A DNA stretch of 60,858 bases from Chloroflexota bacterium (lineage in GTDB: Bacteria > Chloroflexota > Anaerolineae > Caldilineales > Caldilineaceae). The position numbers and the translations under genes are program-made. Positions 45,862 through 56,197 of the stretch are shown one piece after another (position 1 is the first letter of the stretch; every line of letters starts with the position of its first letter). The notes beneath the pieces were generated by a model. That model was not told the DNA's origin and did no database searches. It saw only the letters and a list, made by a program, of their open reading frames with translations. Where the stretch lies: positions 1-60,858 of the forward strand of contig QEUW01000011.1 of NCBI GenBank assembly GCA_003577005.1, given 5' to 3'.

Positions 45862-47575
45862 ATGAGTACACTTGCTACGGGCAAACCCGTTGCCGGCGAT
45901 GTTGCCCCACGCTCTGGCCTCTTGGCGCGCTGGCTCACCGGTCGCCAGGGCCGGCGGGTGCGTGAAGCAATGCTGGCCTATGCCTTTCTCCTGCCGGCGA
46001 TCCTCATTATCGGCACCTTTGGCCTCTTTCCTCTTCTCTTTGCCGCTTTTGAAAGCACCTTACGCGGTCTAAATCGCATTGTCGGCGAGTACGACGGGCT
46101 CAACAACTATGTGCGAGCTATTGGCAATCTAACCTATGTCTTAGGCTTTTGGCTTGCTCTTATTTTCTTCTACTTTGCCGTGCGGACAGTCGTAGGGGCG
46201 CTGCGCACTGCCCGCGCAAAGGGCCAAAACCTGTGGGGGTGGCTCATCCCCGGTGTGTTGAACGGAGCGGGTCTGGCTGTGGGATTGGTCTTTGTCTTCC
46301 AGTTTTTGCCAGCGCTGTTGGTGATCCCAGGCCAGCTTCGTGGCCGCGACAACACGCCCGAACGATTTCGCGCCCTGGTGGTGGAGGCGTGGTGGGATGC
46401 ACCAGTGCAACAGGCCTTCTGGGCCTTTATCGGGCTGGTTGTTGCCGGGCTGGCGACTGGCTATGTGGTGCATCGGCTGTTGCGCCGCGAGAGGAACTAT
46501 GCTGTCTTTATCTTTATGGATGAATTTACCGCCGCCACCTTTCTACTCGTGGTGGGTAGCGCCATCGGCTGGCTGACCTGGGGCGAGGTCAACCGGGCCT
46601 ATGCCACAGCGCTGGAGCAGGGGGTGGGCGTAGACATCTGGACGCAGATCATCACGATCAGCGCCGGGTTTGCGTTGCTCCTGCTCTCGTGGTGGCTGTG
46701 GGACAGCGCTGGCGACTTACTCTCGAATGTGCGAACCGCGGCGCAGCTGGGGGCTGCCGTACTCCTCCTGATCGCAGCGTGGGTGCTCATTGCTGAGTTG
46801 CCACGCGTGGTCGCCCAGGGTGACTCCAAATGGTGGATGGGTCTCCAGGCAACGGTCTGGTATTCAGTAGGAACAGTGCCGACGCAACTGGCGCTGGCGC
46901 TCATGTTGGCGGCGCTCCTCTTTCAGAACATCCGCGGGCGAGCGCTCTTCCGCGTCATCTTTTTTATCCCCTATATCGCGCCCTTTGTGGGTACAGCGGC
47001 GGTCTTTCGCATCATCTTTTCAGCGCGGCCCAATTCGCTCTTCAACAGCTTGCTGGGGGGCGTCGGGCTGCCTTCTCTACAGTGGCTCAACGAACCGACC
47101 GGAGTCTTCCAGTTGCTGGTGGGCCGGGGAGTTGAGTTGCCAGGTTGGGCCGCCGGGCCGAGCCTGGCGCTCGTGGTGATCATGTTCTATGGCGTCTGGA
47201 CCTTTGTGGGTTTTAACACGGTGATCTTTTTAGCCGGGCTCGGCGCCATCTCGCGTGAGACGTATGAGGCAGCGAGCATCGACGGGGCCGGGCGTTGGGC
47301 GCAGTTCCGCCATATTACCTTGCCGTTGCTCTCGCCGACTATCTATTTTCTAACGCTCTACTCGGTCATCGGCACCTTCAAGGCCTTCAACCATATCTAT
47401 GTGTTGCGGTCGGGCGCCGCCCTGGGCACGACCGATACGGCGAGCGTGGTCATCTTTGATGCCTTCAAACGGGATACGCGCTATGGCTATGCGTCGGCGC
47501 TGGCCATCCTGCTGTTGTTGATCATCCTGGTACTGACCGCAGTGAACAATCGCATTGCAAGCAAGAGGGTTTTCT

Positions 47576-47583
<8 letters not shown>
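45862..47583 (+). CDS. sugar ABC transporter permease (MalF-like), enlarged
   Basis: A 573-residue inner-membrane permease. The C-terminal half (about 310-570) is the typical MalF/UgpA permease domain with the ATPase-coupling EAA motif [20 protein letters not shown]. The usual first helix ([20 protein letters not shown]) is near residue 35, but about 240 residues with five or six extra predicted membrane helices separate it from the core, nearly doubling the length. It is preceded by a promoter and overlaps the next permease by 8 bp. Confidence 0.92.
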
Positions 47584-48475
<892 letters not shown>

Positions 48476-48482
48476 GTAACGA

Positions 48483-48545
48483 GCGAATTGCGAATTGTGA
48501 ATGAACGCCGGGTCTGGTGACTCGCAACTCGCAACTCGCAATTTG
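48483..48545. repeat. inverted-repeat element with GCGAATT/CTCGCAA heptamers
   Basis: GCGAATT-GCGAATT-GTGAATG at 48483-48503 faces ACTCGCA-ACTCGCA-ACTCGCA-ATTTGC at 48520-48545. Confidence 0.8.
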
Positions 48546-48604
48546 CTGGTCCATAAAATCGATCGTCCGTGACTACAAATCAATCATAACGAGGAGAGTA
48601 GACA

Positions 48605-50038
48605 ATGCTTCGGAAGCAAATCTGGCTTTTGAGTTTGCTGGCCGTCATTGCGCTGGTGTTGACTGCCTGCCCGGCGGCCCCGCCGGCCGGGGCGCCGCCG
48701 GCAGCGCCAGCGGAAGAAGTAGAAGAGGCCGCCCCGGCGCCGGTGGCGGCCGATGATGGCGAGTGCGCTCCGGCTACAGAGGGTGAGCTGGCCGGCGTAG
48801 ACCCGCGTGACGAGACTGTTGTCTGGTGGCACCAGCACAGCGGGAGCCGCGAAGAGGGTCTCAAGGCATTGATCGAAGAGTTCAATGCCTCCAACCCCTG
48901 TGGCATCACAGTCGATGCCCAGAATCAGGGTGGCTATGACGACATTCGCGACAAAGTGAATGCCAGCATCGGCGCCGGTGAACAGCCGGCCGCGCTCATC
49001 GTCGGCTACCAGAACGACCAGGCGTTCTACCAGTTGAATGATGCATTGGTTGACTTTAACCTCTTTATCAACGACCCGCACTGGGGTCTGAGCGAAGAGG
49101 AGCAGGCGGACTTTTACGCCAGCTTCTTTGACCAGAGCGTCCACCCGGTCTTTGACAACCAGCGGCTTGGCTTCCCGCCCAACCGCTCCATGGAAGTGCT
49201 CTACTACAACCAGAGCTGGCTGGAAGAACTCGGCTTCTCCGGCCCGCCCACCACACCGGAGGAGTTCAAAGAGATGGCCTGCGCCGCGGCTGAGGCCAAG
49301 GGCGACGGCACCGGCGGCTTTATCCTGCGCGACGACGCCTCGGCCATTGCCGCGTGGACCTTTGCCTTTGGCGGCGATGTCCTGACCGAGGATGGCGAGC
49401 AGTACGTCTACAACGGCCCGGCCACGGTTGAGGCGCTGACCTTCCTCAAGGGCATGCTGGACGACGGCTGCGCGTACTTGTTCACCGAAGGATACCCGGA
49501 CCCAGAATTTGCCGCCCGCCGCGCCATCTTCACCATGGGCTCCAGCTCCGGCATTCCGTTCTACGAAAGCGGCGTACAGACGGTCGCCGAAGAGACAGGC
49601 GCCGAACCTGATGTTTGGGGGGTGATGGCGGTTCCGCACACAACGCCCGAGCCGGTACAAAACATCTACGGCGGCGATGTGATGATCACCCAGACGACGC
49701 CGGAGCAGGAACTGGCCGCCTGGATCTTTGTCAAGTGGTTCACTTCGCCCGAGATCATGGCTCGGTGGGACCAGATCAGCGGTTACTTCCCCACCCGCGC
49801 CAGCGCAGTCAACTACCTGGAAGACTATTTGAGCGAGAATCCGCAGTGGGCGCAGGCGGTTGAATTGCTGCCCTACTCCTACTACGAGCCACAGCTCATC
49901 TCGTACCAGGCTGCGCGCGACGCCGTGACCCAGGCCTTCAACGAGATCATGCAGGGTGCCGACATCCAGGCCACGCTCGACCAGTTGACCGAGAATGCCA
50001 ACGCGCTCCAGGCCGAGTTGATGGCGGAAGTGCAGTAA
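48605..50038 (+). CDS. sugar ABC transporter substrate-binding lipoprotein
   Basis: A 477-residue extracellular lipoprotein. The signal peptide ends in the lipobox LTAC (Cys22), followed by a Pro/Ala/Glu-rich linker (about 23-60) and a family-1 solute-binding fold ([22 protein letters not shown] ... [12 protein letters not shown]). It resembles UgpB/MalE-type proteins that bind oligosaccharides or glycerol phosphate esters. Strong AGGAGAG precedes the ATG. Here it is the last gene of the operon; in most such operons the binding protein comes first. Confidence 0.94.
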   Translation: MLRKQIWLLSLLAVIALVLTACPAAPPAGAPPAAPAEEVEEAAPAPVAADDGECAPATEGELAGVDPRDETVVWWHQHSGSREEGLKALIEEFNASNPCGITVDAQNQGGYDDIRDKVNASIGAGEQPAALIVGYQNDQAFYQLNDALVDFNLFINDPHWGLSEEEQADFYASFFDQSVHPVFDNQRLGFPPNRSMEVLYYNQSWLEELGFSGPPTTPEEFKEMACAAAEAKGDGTGGFILRDDASAIAAWTFAFGGDVLTEDGEQYVYNGPATVEALTFLKGMLDDGCAYLFTEGYPDPEFAARRAIFTMGSSSGIPFYESGVQTVAEETGAEPDVWGVMAVPHTTPEPVQNIYGGDVMITQTTPEQELAAWIFVKWFTSPEIMARWDQISGYFPTRASAVNYLEDYLSENPQWAQAVELLPYSYYEPQLISYQAARDAVTQAFNEIMQGADIQATLDQLTENANALQAELMAEVQ

Positions 50039-50045
50039 CATTCTG

Positions 50046-50100
50046 ATTGTTGCAACAAAAAACGGACGGGCTTGGCCCGTCCGTTTTTTGTTGCAACAAT
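50046..50100. terminator. perfect bidirectional terminator
   Basis: A 26-bp perfect palindrome with a TTG loop. The core CGGACGGGC/GCCCGTCCG is flanked by A6 and T6, and by TTGTTGCAACAA-type outer arms. It sits between the plus-strand binding protein and the minus-strand deacetylase whose stop it touches, so it can terminate both. Confidence 0.95.
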
Positions 50101-50834
50101 CAACCAAACTTCATCGCCTTGAACATTTCATAGTAGCGCCGGCTGCCGTCGGGTTGTTCCTCGCCCCAGCGTTCGAGCCAGCGCTTGGGGCCTTCAATGG
50201 GGTCGGCGATCTGCGTCTTGTGGCAGAGGATCGCCTGGATCTTGGTCTCGATGTCCTCTGTGATATCGATACGGGTGTCCGGCTCCGGGTGGCCGAAGAC
50301 GTAGAGATGGCTGATCTTGTGGGGCAGATAGCCTTCGTCCATCATCTTGGGGAAGAACATGGGGTTGTCGGCGGCGGGGAAGATGGCCTCCAGCGCCACC
50401 AGGCCGGCGTTGCGGTGGTCGGGGTGGTTGATATAGCCGTCGCCCACCAGGTAGCGGTCGGGATTGGTGCAAATGATAAGTTCAGGCCGGATGCGGCGGA
50501 TCTCCCGCGTTACTCGTTCGCGCAGCTGGCGTGTGGGCTGGAGAAATCCATCCTCCTCGCCCATAAAGAGCACCTGCCTGACCCCGCAGAGTTCGGCGGC
50601 GGCGCGCTGCTCGATCTTGCGCAGGGCGATCAATTGGTTGCGTGTGATCTCAGGGTTGTGGTTACCCTTGTCCCCGTTGGTCAGGATCATATAGGTTACT
50701 TCGACACCCTGACGCGCCAGCGCGATGGCAGTGCCTGCACAGGCAAAATCGGGGTCATCCGGGTGTGCCATAATCACCAAAGCCCGCCGGATGTCGCTCC
50801 AATCCGGCGTTTTGAAGCGGGATGTTTCGGTCAT
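50100..50834 (-). CDS. PIG-L family deacetylase
   Basis: A 244-residue zinc-dependent deacetylase. It has the N-terminal metal motif [18 protein letters not shown], then [10 protein letters not shown], and the HPDHRNAG segment with further ligands. Family members remove acetyl groups from GlcNAc-type substrates such as GlcNAc-inositol, chitobiose or bacillithiol/mycothiol precursors; the specific substrate is unknown. It is separated from the upstream ferredoxin gene by a terminator, so it probably has its own promoter. Confidence 0.93.
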   Translation of the reverse strand: MTETSRFKTPDWSDIRRALVIMAHPDDPDFACAGTAIALARQGVEVTYMILTNGDKGNHNPEITRNQLIALRKIEQRAAAELCGVRQVLFMGEEDGFLQPTRQLRERVTREIRRIRPELIICTNPDRYLVGDGYINHPDHRNAGLVALEAIFPAADNPMFFPKMMDEGYLPHKISHLYVFGHPEPDTRIDITEDIETKIQAILCHKTQIADPIEGPKRWLERWGEEQPDGSRRYYEMFKAMKFG

Positions 50835-50856
50835 AGCTGGCTGTCCTGGCTCTACA

Positions 50857-50884
50857 ACAAAAAACCCCCGCCGGAGCAGAGGTT
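50857..50884 (-). terminator. intrinsic terminator after the ferredoxin gene
   Basis: On the minus strand a 9-bp stem (AACCTCTGC/GCGGGGGTT with G-T pairs) around TCCG is followed by a T-run. Confidence 0.75.
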
Positions 50885-50914
50885 TTGTCTGACGAAAGCT
50901 CTATCCGTAGCGAC

Positions 50915-51190
50915 TTAGACCATATTGAGCGCTGAGTAACCAGGGCCGTCGGTGAAGTAGAGGGCGTTGAGCTCCACCGTATAGAGCTGGTCTTCGGGCA
51001 GATCTTCTTCGGGCAAAATAGCCGCTACAGGGCATTCGGGCACGCAGGCGCCGCAGTCGATGCACGTGTCAGGGTCGATGTAATACCAGGGCCATTCGTC
51101 TTCGGGAATCCCCGGCACGATGCATTCAACGGGGCAGACATCCACGCAAGCGCCATCGCGAATGCACAGATCAAAAATGACGTGAGTCAT
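50915..51190 (-). CDS. ferredoxin, FdxA-like (3Fe-4S/4Fe-4S type)
   Basis: A 91-residue acidic electron carrier. The first cluster region has Cys9, 15, 19 and 23 (CIRDGACVDVCPVECI) and the second is CIDCGACVPECPV, the pattern of seven- or eight-iron ferredoxins of the FdxA type. The ATG at 51188-51190 has an AGGAGG ribosome-binding site; a longer frame upstream is unlikely. It is a monocistronic unit with its own terminator; possible partners are oxidoreductases elsewhere. Confidence 0.94.
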   Translation of the reverse strand: MTHVIFDLCIRDGACVDVCPVECIVPGIPEDEWPWYYIDPDTCIDCGACVPECPVAAILPEEDLPEDQLYTVELNALYFTDGPGYSALNMV

Positions 51191-51473
51191 GTGGGGTAAA
51201 CCTCCTAAAAACCTGGGTCGGCTAGTAACGATCAAAGCGTCGGAATTCGTTTATCGCCGGCGCTTCAGGGCTGCCTGCCAGAGACAGCATTGCTTTGTTC
51301 CAAAGCGCACAATTTCACTCTATGCCGATTGTACGCGCCTTCTTGGCAATTGTCAACTGGTTGAGACAAAATTCGGGAAATCTGTGCTTGGGGGGAGAAG
51401 CGAAGCTTTTGGGAGAACGCCTTGCTTCTCCCTCAGCGTCTTTAGAGCCTATCCGAATAATTATACTGTAAAC

Positions 51474-51616
51474 TAGGTTCTGTTGACATTTGTCTAGCAG
51501 TGCATGACTCGGCTGGGGTGCGCACATGCGTTGCACCTGCAAGGTGCGATGCATGTGCAAGGTGCAACGTCAAATGCATCGCACCGCTGTGTAGGCTAAA
51601 ATGTCAACAGAACCTA
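51474..51616. repeat. MITE-like palindromic element, copy 4
   Basis: 18-bp perfect terminal inverted repeats (TAGGTTCTGTTGACATTT at 51474-51491, complement at 51599-51616) enclose degenerate TGCGTTGCACCTGCAAGGTG and TGCATCGCACC arms. 143 bp, no ORF, TA at both ends. Confidence 0.88.
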
Positions 51617-51693
51617 ATCCTACAACGAGACTTCATGTGACGGGCCTACCCCGACCTCCGGCGACAATCATCAAAGTCTCGTTGTAGGATTAG
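51614..51693. repeat. 20-bp inverted repeat behind the Crp gene
   Basis: CTAATCCTACAACGAGACTT at 51614-51633 is perfectly complementary to 51674-51693, with a 40-bp loop. It begins right after the stop of the Crp/Fnr gene (minus strand), so it may act as its 3' hairpin, and it overlaps the MITE-like element by 3 bp. Confidence 0.85.
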
Positions 51694-52395
51694 TCAACTC
51701 TCTGCCACCAGCTCTAATCCCTCGCGGTCCAACAGCTTGATCCGTTTGCGCCCGATCTCGATATAGCCATCTCCCTTGAGGTCGTTGAGCACCTGCGTCG
51801 CCGTCTCGCGGTAGGTGCCTACGCTCTCCGCCAGGTCCTGATGGGTCAGGCCGCTGATTTCGTTGCTGCCCTGTTCTGCAGACAGACGCAACAGTAGGCT
51901 CGCCAGCCGCGCCGGGATGCCCTTGAAGGCCATGTTTTCGAGTCGCTCCTCAGCCTCGCGCAACCGCTTGCCGGTAATCTCCAACAGACGCAGCGCCACC
52001 TGGGGCTTGCTCAGGATCAACCGCTCCAGGTCGGTGCGGCTCATGACACAGATGAGACAATCCTCCACTGCCTCGGCAAAGGTGTTGTGCATTTTTGCCC
52101 CCAACAACGCCATTTCGCCGAAGAGCGTGTGCGGTCCCAAGGTCGTGATCACCAACTTTTTGCCTTCGGGGCTGATCCGGTAAAGCTGGACGCGCCCCTC
52201 CTTTAGAATGAAGAGCACTTCACCCGGCTCTTCAGGCCGGTAAAAGACCCGCCCTTTGGGCACTGTACTCATCGTCGTAACCCGATTTAATTCCTCCATC
52301 TCACGCGGGGTGAGATCTTGAAAGACCGCCAGCTCCGATAAATACCGCATCTTCTCTGCTGGCTGTACAGTCGCAGCCCGTTCTTCAGTTTTCAC
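51694..52395 (-). CDS. Crp/Fnr family transcriptional regulator
   Basis: A 233-residue protein. A cyclic-nucleotide-binding-like beta roll (about 20-140; [18 protein letters not shown], then [12 protein letters not shown]), a dimer helix and a C-terminal winged helix-turn-helix ([24 protein letters not shown]) form the Crp/Fnr layout. No Fnr-type Cys cluster is seen at the N-terminus, so oxygen sensing through Fe-S is unlikely. Target genes cannot be told. Just upstream is a repeat element. Confidence 0.95.
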   Translation of the reverse strand: MKTEERAATVQPAEKMRYLSELAVFQDLTPREMEELNRVTTMSTVPKGRVFYRPEEPGEVLFILKEGRVQLYRISPEGKKLVITTLGPHTLFGEMALLGAKMHNTFAEAVEDCLICVMSRTDLERLILSKPQVALRLLEITGKRLREAEERLENMAFKGIPARLASLLLRLSAEQGSNEISGLTHQDLAESVGTYRETATQVLNDLKGDGYIEIGRKRIKLLDREGLELVAES

Positions 52396-52412
52396 GCTCC
52401 GCTCCCTCTTCT

Positions 52413-52506
52413 CGGGATCTAGGATTAGAAATTCGGGATCAGGCGAATGCAGACAGACGGTAGCGCTCTCCTAATCCCTAATACTTGATCCGAATCCCAA
52501 AATTCC
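52413..52506. repeat. inverted-repeat element with GGGATCA/GGATTAG units
   Basis: 52413-52445 (TCGGGATCTAGGATTAGAAA and following) and 52468-52506 (CTCCTAATCCCTAATACTTG and following) are imperfect complementary arms between the Crp gene and the PA14 gene. The rest to 52760 has no convincing gene. Confidence 0.65.
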
Positions 52507-52760
52507 TGCAAGCTCTCGTCCACGTGTATCTGGCGCGTAGGCCTGGGAAGGGTCGCCCAACGACCCCAGCCGCCCGTCCAGCAGGTAGGAACATGTCTCT
52601 CTATAACGTCCTCAGAAGCCAGCGCAGATTGGCCGCCGCTATCTGTGACAGACCTTACGTCAAGTCAGCATTATATAGGCGAACAACCTTGCTGTAAACT
52701 CCCGAACGAACAAAAATGATGACGACGGGCGATAAACGATGGTCTGTCGTCTACCGCCTC

Positions 52761-55166
52761 CTACCGGCATTGCCACGGCGTGAAATTGTCAGTGAAGGGC
52801 CGCACGCGAAATTCTGGTTCGCCGGCCTGGAAATTACCGGTCGAGCGAACGACTCGCCCGTTGACCCATTGTTCGACACGATACGGCTCGCCGCTGCTGC
52901 CAAAACGGCCCGTATCTACCGCCAGGCCATCGATCTTGAGGTAACCGTCGGGATTGGTCGTACCAATGCCGCGGCTGGTTGCATACCAGTTGCCGCGGCT
53001 GTCGAGCCGGTAGAGTTTGATCCAGGCATAATTCTCCGGCTGGGGTGGCACACAGGTGATGATGTTGCCTACCGGCGCCGGCTGCTGGTTCCCGATCCTA
53101 CGCCAGCCGAGACGGGCAACGGCGGCGCCGTCTTTCTCGAAATACTCCATGCGTAGACGGTGGTTGCCCCGGCTGAGATTGACTTCGGCGTTGTAGCGGC
53201 TGCGGTCTTGTTCTCGCCACTGGTCGATGACCAGCCGGTCGTCGATATAGAGACGCACGCCATCATCACTTTCGGTGGTAAAGCGGTAGCGCCCGCCGCT
53301 AAAGTGGAGCGTGATCGTCCAGCGCACGGAAAAGTTATCGCTCGCGATAACGCCAGGCGCCGGTGAGCCAGTCCCCCAGGTGAAGTCAATGGCGCTGTCA
53401 TCGCGCACAAGGGCAGGCGAACCGCTCAACTCGCGATTATTGAAGTATTCGCCGCGCCACTTCTGCCCGTTTTCAGCGGTATCAACGCGTTCCCAGGTTA
53501 ACTGTACGAGCGCACCGCCCCGGTTCTCAAAGTACTCGAGCCTGACCGGCACAGCGCCGCCCGGCAGTTGGATATCCGCCGTATAGGTTCGTTCGGGCTG
53601 GTTGCGCCACTCATCGATGAGCAGCCGGTTGTTCACCCAGAGACGGGCGCCGTCATCTACACGCACGCGGAAGCGATAGGTGCCGGCGCCCAGGTCAAGC
53701 GTGCGGGTCCAACGCACCGAGAAATTGTCGCTGTTCACCACCCCCGGCGCAGGTGAGTTGTTGCCCCAGACAAAGTTGATCTCGGTGTCGTCGCGCACAA
53801 GCACCGTTGCGCCGCTGAGATCACGGTTGTTGAAATACTCGCCGCGCCAGCGGCCTGTGGGCGCAGGCTGGTCGAGCGGCTCCCACCAAAGGCTGGCCCG
53901 TGCAGCGCCGCCGGCCTCGAAATACTCCAGCTTGACCGGCGTCGGGCCGCCTGCCAGCGCAATCACGCCCTGGTAGGTAGTGTCGGGCTGGATGCGCCAC
54001 TGGTCGATCAACTGCCGGTCATTGACCCAGAGACGGGCGCCGTCGTCCATGCGTACAAAGAAACGATAGGTGCCGGCGGGCAAGTCGAGCGTCCGCGTCC
54101 AACGCACCGAGAAATTATCATTGTCCAACACATCTGGCGCCGGTGAACCGTTGCCCCAGTCAAAGTCGATGCGGTCATCGTCGCGCACAAGAGCCGGTGT
54201 CCCAGAGAGGTCACGGTTGCGGAAGTATTCGCCGCGCCAGCGATTCGTGGGCGTGGGCTGGCCATCGGTGCGCTCCCAGTTCAGCCGGACAATGGCGCCG
54301 CCGACATAGTCGAAGTACTCCAGCCGGATCGGTGTATTGCCCCCGGGGAGATAGATGTCACTGGTGTAGGTGGTGACCCCCTGTTCGCGCCACTGGTCGA
54401 TGATGAGCGCGTTGTTGACCCAGAGGCGGGCCCCGTCATCCACGGTCAGGCGGAAACGGTAATTGCCCGCCGGCAGATTGAGCGTACGGGTCCAGCGTGT
54501 TGAAAAGTTGTCGCTGTTGACCACACTGGGCGCCGGCGAACCAGTGCCCCAGTCGAAGTTTATCTCGGCGTCATCGCGCACGAACACGGGTGCGCCGCTG
54601 AGGTCGCGGTTGTTGAAGTACTCGCCGCGCCAGTTCTGAATCGTTTCCCCTCCGCCCGACACGCGCTCCCAGTTGAACCGGATCAAGGCGCGGTCGGCGT
54701 TCTCGTAATATTCGACGCGCACAAGATGGTGACCGGTCGCCAGCGGCAGATCGGCCGAGAAGGTCTGCGCCGGGTGATCCGACCAGCCGTCGATGATCTG
54801 CCGGTCGTTGACAAAAACACGTACCCCGTCGTCGGAGGTAACGGCAAAGCGATAGAGACCGGCCTCCAGATAGAGATAACGGGTCCAGCGCGCTGAAAAC
54901 TGGTCGGCACGGATGGCGGGGTCTGGCGAGCCGCCGCCCCAGTCGAAGTCGAGATTGGGGTCACTGCGCACCAGCGCGGGTTCCCCCGACATCTCGCGGT
55001 TATTCCAGTAGGCGCCCTGCCACGCCGGGTCCGACACCGCAGCGCGGACAATATCCTCTTGCGCATGGGCCGGTGATGCCTGTACAGCGACACCTACCAC
55101 CAGTAGCAGGATAACGAGCAACTGCCGCCAATTTCCCCAAAAATGTCTAAGCTGTTGCGAAATCAT
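52761..55166 (-). CDS. secreted protein with five PA14-like domains
   Basis: 801 residues starting at ATG 55164-55166 behind GGGAGAA. The signal peptide is about residues 1-36 ([20 protein letters not shown]). Five tandem PA14-like modules follow, each of about 130 residues, opening with a YW/YFNNR(D/E)(L/M)SG motif and containing FSxRWTRxL, DDGxRLW(V/I)N and IDxWR. PA14 domains are beta-barrel carbohydrate-binding modules of extracellular enzymes and adhesins. A C-terminal region (about 700-801) is unassigned. No enzyme domain, so it is probably a glycan-binding surface or matrix protein. Confidence 0.93.
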   Translation of the reverse strand: MISQQLRHFWGNWRQLLVILLLVVGVAVQASPAHAQEDIVRAAVSDPAWQGAYWNNREMSGEPALVRSDPNLDFDWGGGSPDPAIRADQFSARWTRYLYLEAGLYRFAVTSDDGVRVFVNDRQIIDGWSDHPAQTFSADLPLATGHHLVRVEYYENADRALIRFNWERVSGGGETIQNWRGEYFNNRDLSGAPVFVRDDAEINFDWGTGSPAPSVVNSDNFSTRWTRTLNLPAGNYRFRLTVDDGARLWVNNALIIDQWREQGVTTYTSDIYLPGGNTPIRLEYFDYVGGAIVRLNWERTDGQPTPTNRWRGEYFRNRDLSGTPALVRDDDRIDFDWGNGSPAPDVLDNDNFSVRWTRTLDLPAGTYRFFVRMDDGARLWVNDRQLIDQWRIQPDTTYQGVIALAGGPTPVKLEYFEAGGAARASLWWEPLDQPAPTGRWRGEYFNNRDLSGATVLVRDDTEINFVWGNNSPAPGVVNSDNFSVRWTRTLDLGAGTYRFRVRVDDGARLWVNNRLLIDEWRNQPERTYTADIQLPGGAVPVRLEYFENRGGALVQLTWERVDTAENGQKWRGEYFNNRELSGSPALVRDDSAIDFTWGTGSPAPGVIASDNFSVRWTITLHFSGGRYRFTTESDDGVRLYIDDRLVIDQWREQDRSRYNAEVNLSRGNHRLRMEYFEKDGAAVARLGWRRIGNQQPAPVGNIITCVPPQPENYAWIKLYRLDSRGNWYATSRGIGTTNPDGYLKIDGLAVDTGRFGSSGEPYRVEQWVNGRVVRSTGNFQAGEPEFRVRPFTDNFTPWQCR

Positions 55167-55206
55167 AAGGTTCTCCCAAACAATCAAAACAATTGCTCCA
55201 CTTGTA

Positions 55207-55235
55207 ATACTACAAATCGAGCAGAGTTGTTCCAA
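55207..55235 (-). promoter_or_regulatory. possible promoter of the PA14 gene
   Basis: On the minus strand TTGGAA, a 17-bp spacer, then TAGTAT, 41 bp before the start codon. Confidence 0.5.
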
Positions 55236-55365
55236 CTGTTTGGGCGAAATCAACAAGCAGCATTTTCAACGTACTAACGCGCTCATGTTGAAGACTGTCG
55301 CCACCATGCAGACCCCAGAGAATAGGCCGGTCAGGCTGACCCCACTGCCACGGGGCACTTACGCT

Positions 55366-55641
55366 TCAGTACAATTCTAGAATCAGGTTCTGATTGCGCA
55401 GTGCGGAAACCAGTGCAATATCCCGCCCTGCTTCCAGGGTGGCCGTATGCCCGGCTCCCAGGATCAGGTCACGCGCGGCCTGGGTCACTAAAGCTGTGCC
55501 GGCGACCACGCGCAGCCGGCGATAGTTGGCTGGCACGCGATAAAGCTCACGCGGATAGAGGAAGAGCCGTTGGAGTGGCGCCCCCTGCTGGCCCGGAGTG
55601 CGTTGAGACTCTGAACGGATTAGAGCAAGTTGAGTACGCAT
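55366..55641 (-). CDS. small DUF2917-like protein
   Basis: 91 residues, starting at ATG 55639-55641 behind AAGGAGAG. The second half (LRVVAGTALVTQAARDLILGAGHTATLEAGRDIAL) resembles the cupin-like strand pattern of DUF2917 proteins (RxxxGxxWVTQxG...DxxLxxG). Function unknown. It lies 53 bp downstream of another small gene in the same direction. Confidence 0.78.
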   Translation of the reverse strand: MRTQLALIRSESQRTPGQQGAPLQRLFLYPRELYRVPANYRRLRVVAGTALVTQAARDLILGAGHTATLEAGRDIALVSALRNQNLILELY

Positions 55642-55694
55642 ACGATTGTTCTCTCCTTTCATATCCCTCGTGTCGTACGTTAAGAATAGCCAGA

Positions 55695-55958
55695 TCAGTC
55701 GAGAGCCGAACACCCGTCCGCATGACTCATCTGGGAGCTGTCGGGCATGTGGATTTCGAGAAACGCAAACAGTTCCTCCAGCGTAGCAAAACGGATCAAC
55801 TCCCCGCTCTGCACCGATTGCGCCGAGGCGCGCCAGGGTTCCTGCGCCTCGTCTCGCCAGAGGCGCACCAGATAGGCCCGGTAATTCGGGCTGGTGGGTT
55901 GAGCATTTTTGCTGCGCTGGGCCACGGACGTCTCGCTATGATTTGCCTCGATGCACAT
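55695..55958 (-). CDS. small conserved protein, 87 residues
   Basis: The core NYRAYLVRLWRDEAQEPWRA (then SAQSVQSGE and LIRFATLEELFAFLEIH) matches a short protein type common in Chloroflexota genomes, often beside regulators or surface proteins. No characterised function. It precedes the DUF2917-like gene and may share its transcript. Confidence 0.72.
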   Translation of the reverse strand: MCIEANHSETSVAQRSKNAQPTSPNYRAYLVRLWRDEAQEPWRASAQSVQSGELIRFATLEELFAFLEIHMPDSSQMSHADGCSALD

Positions 55959-56002
55959 TCATCGGGTGAGCTTTACCAGACTTTGGTCTACAACTACTGC
56001 CC

Positions 56003-56035
56003 ACCTTCCTGGAAGGTCGCACCTTCCAGGAAGGT
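56003..56035 (-). terminator. double palindrome after the large surface-protein gene
   Basis: ACCTTCCTGGAAGGT and ACCTTCCAGGAAGGT, each palindromic and complementary to one another, with a CGC spacer. They lie 13 bp past the stop of the FLPLV tail on the minus strand. Confidence 0.6.
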
Positions 56036-56047
56036 CCGTGTGACCTG

Positions 56048-56197
56048 CTACTTTGTCACCAACGGCAAAAAGGTGTACAGGTTGAGCGCCGGTCTTTCCT
56101 CTGGGGGCGTCCCTTCCTCTTTCGGTGTCTCGCCGTCATCCCCCAACTCCTCCTCTTCAGCGGGCAGTTCCTCGTGTGGTTCTTCCTCAGAACGCAC
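56048..56197 (-). CDS. frameshifted C-terminal tail of the large surface protein (acidic linker + FLPLV motif)
   Basis: In the frame next to the end of the 1336-residue protein lies a strongly acidic linker (SEEEPHEELPAEEEE and a second acidic stretch) followed by NLYTFLPLVTK and a stop. The main frame ends in TVRGAF; slipping by one base there gives TVRGA-SEEEPHEEL. The tail ends with the same type of motif (FLPLV) as the other surface protein (LFLPFVNR) and is directly followed by a hairpin. I take it as the true C-terminus, split by a frameshift. Confidence 0.7.
   Translation of the reverse strand: MRSEEEPHEELPAEEEELGDDGETPKEEGTPPEERPALNLYTFLPLVTK

Noticed and set aside
52485..52697. A 70-codon frame upstream of the PA14 gene
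   Set aside because: Arg-rich, no motif, no ribosome-binding site, and it begins inside a repeat arm.
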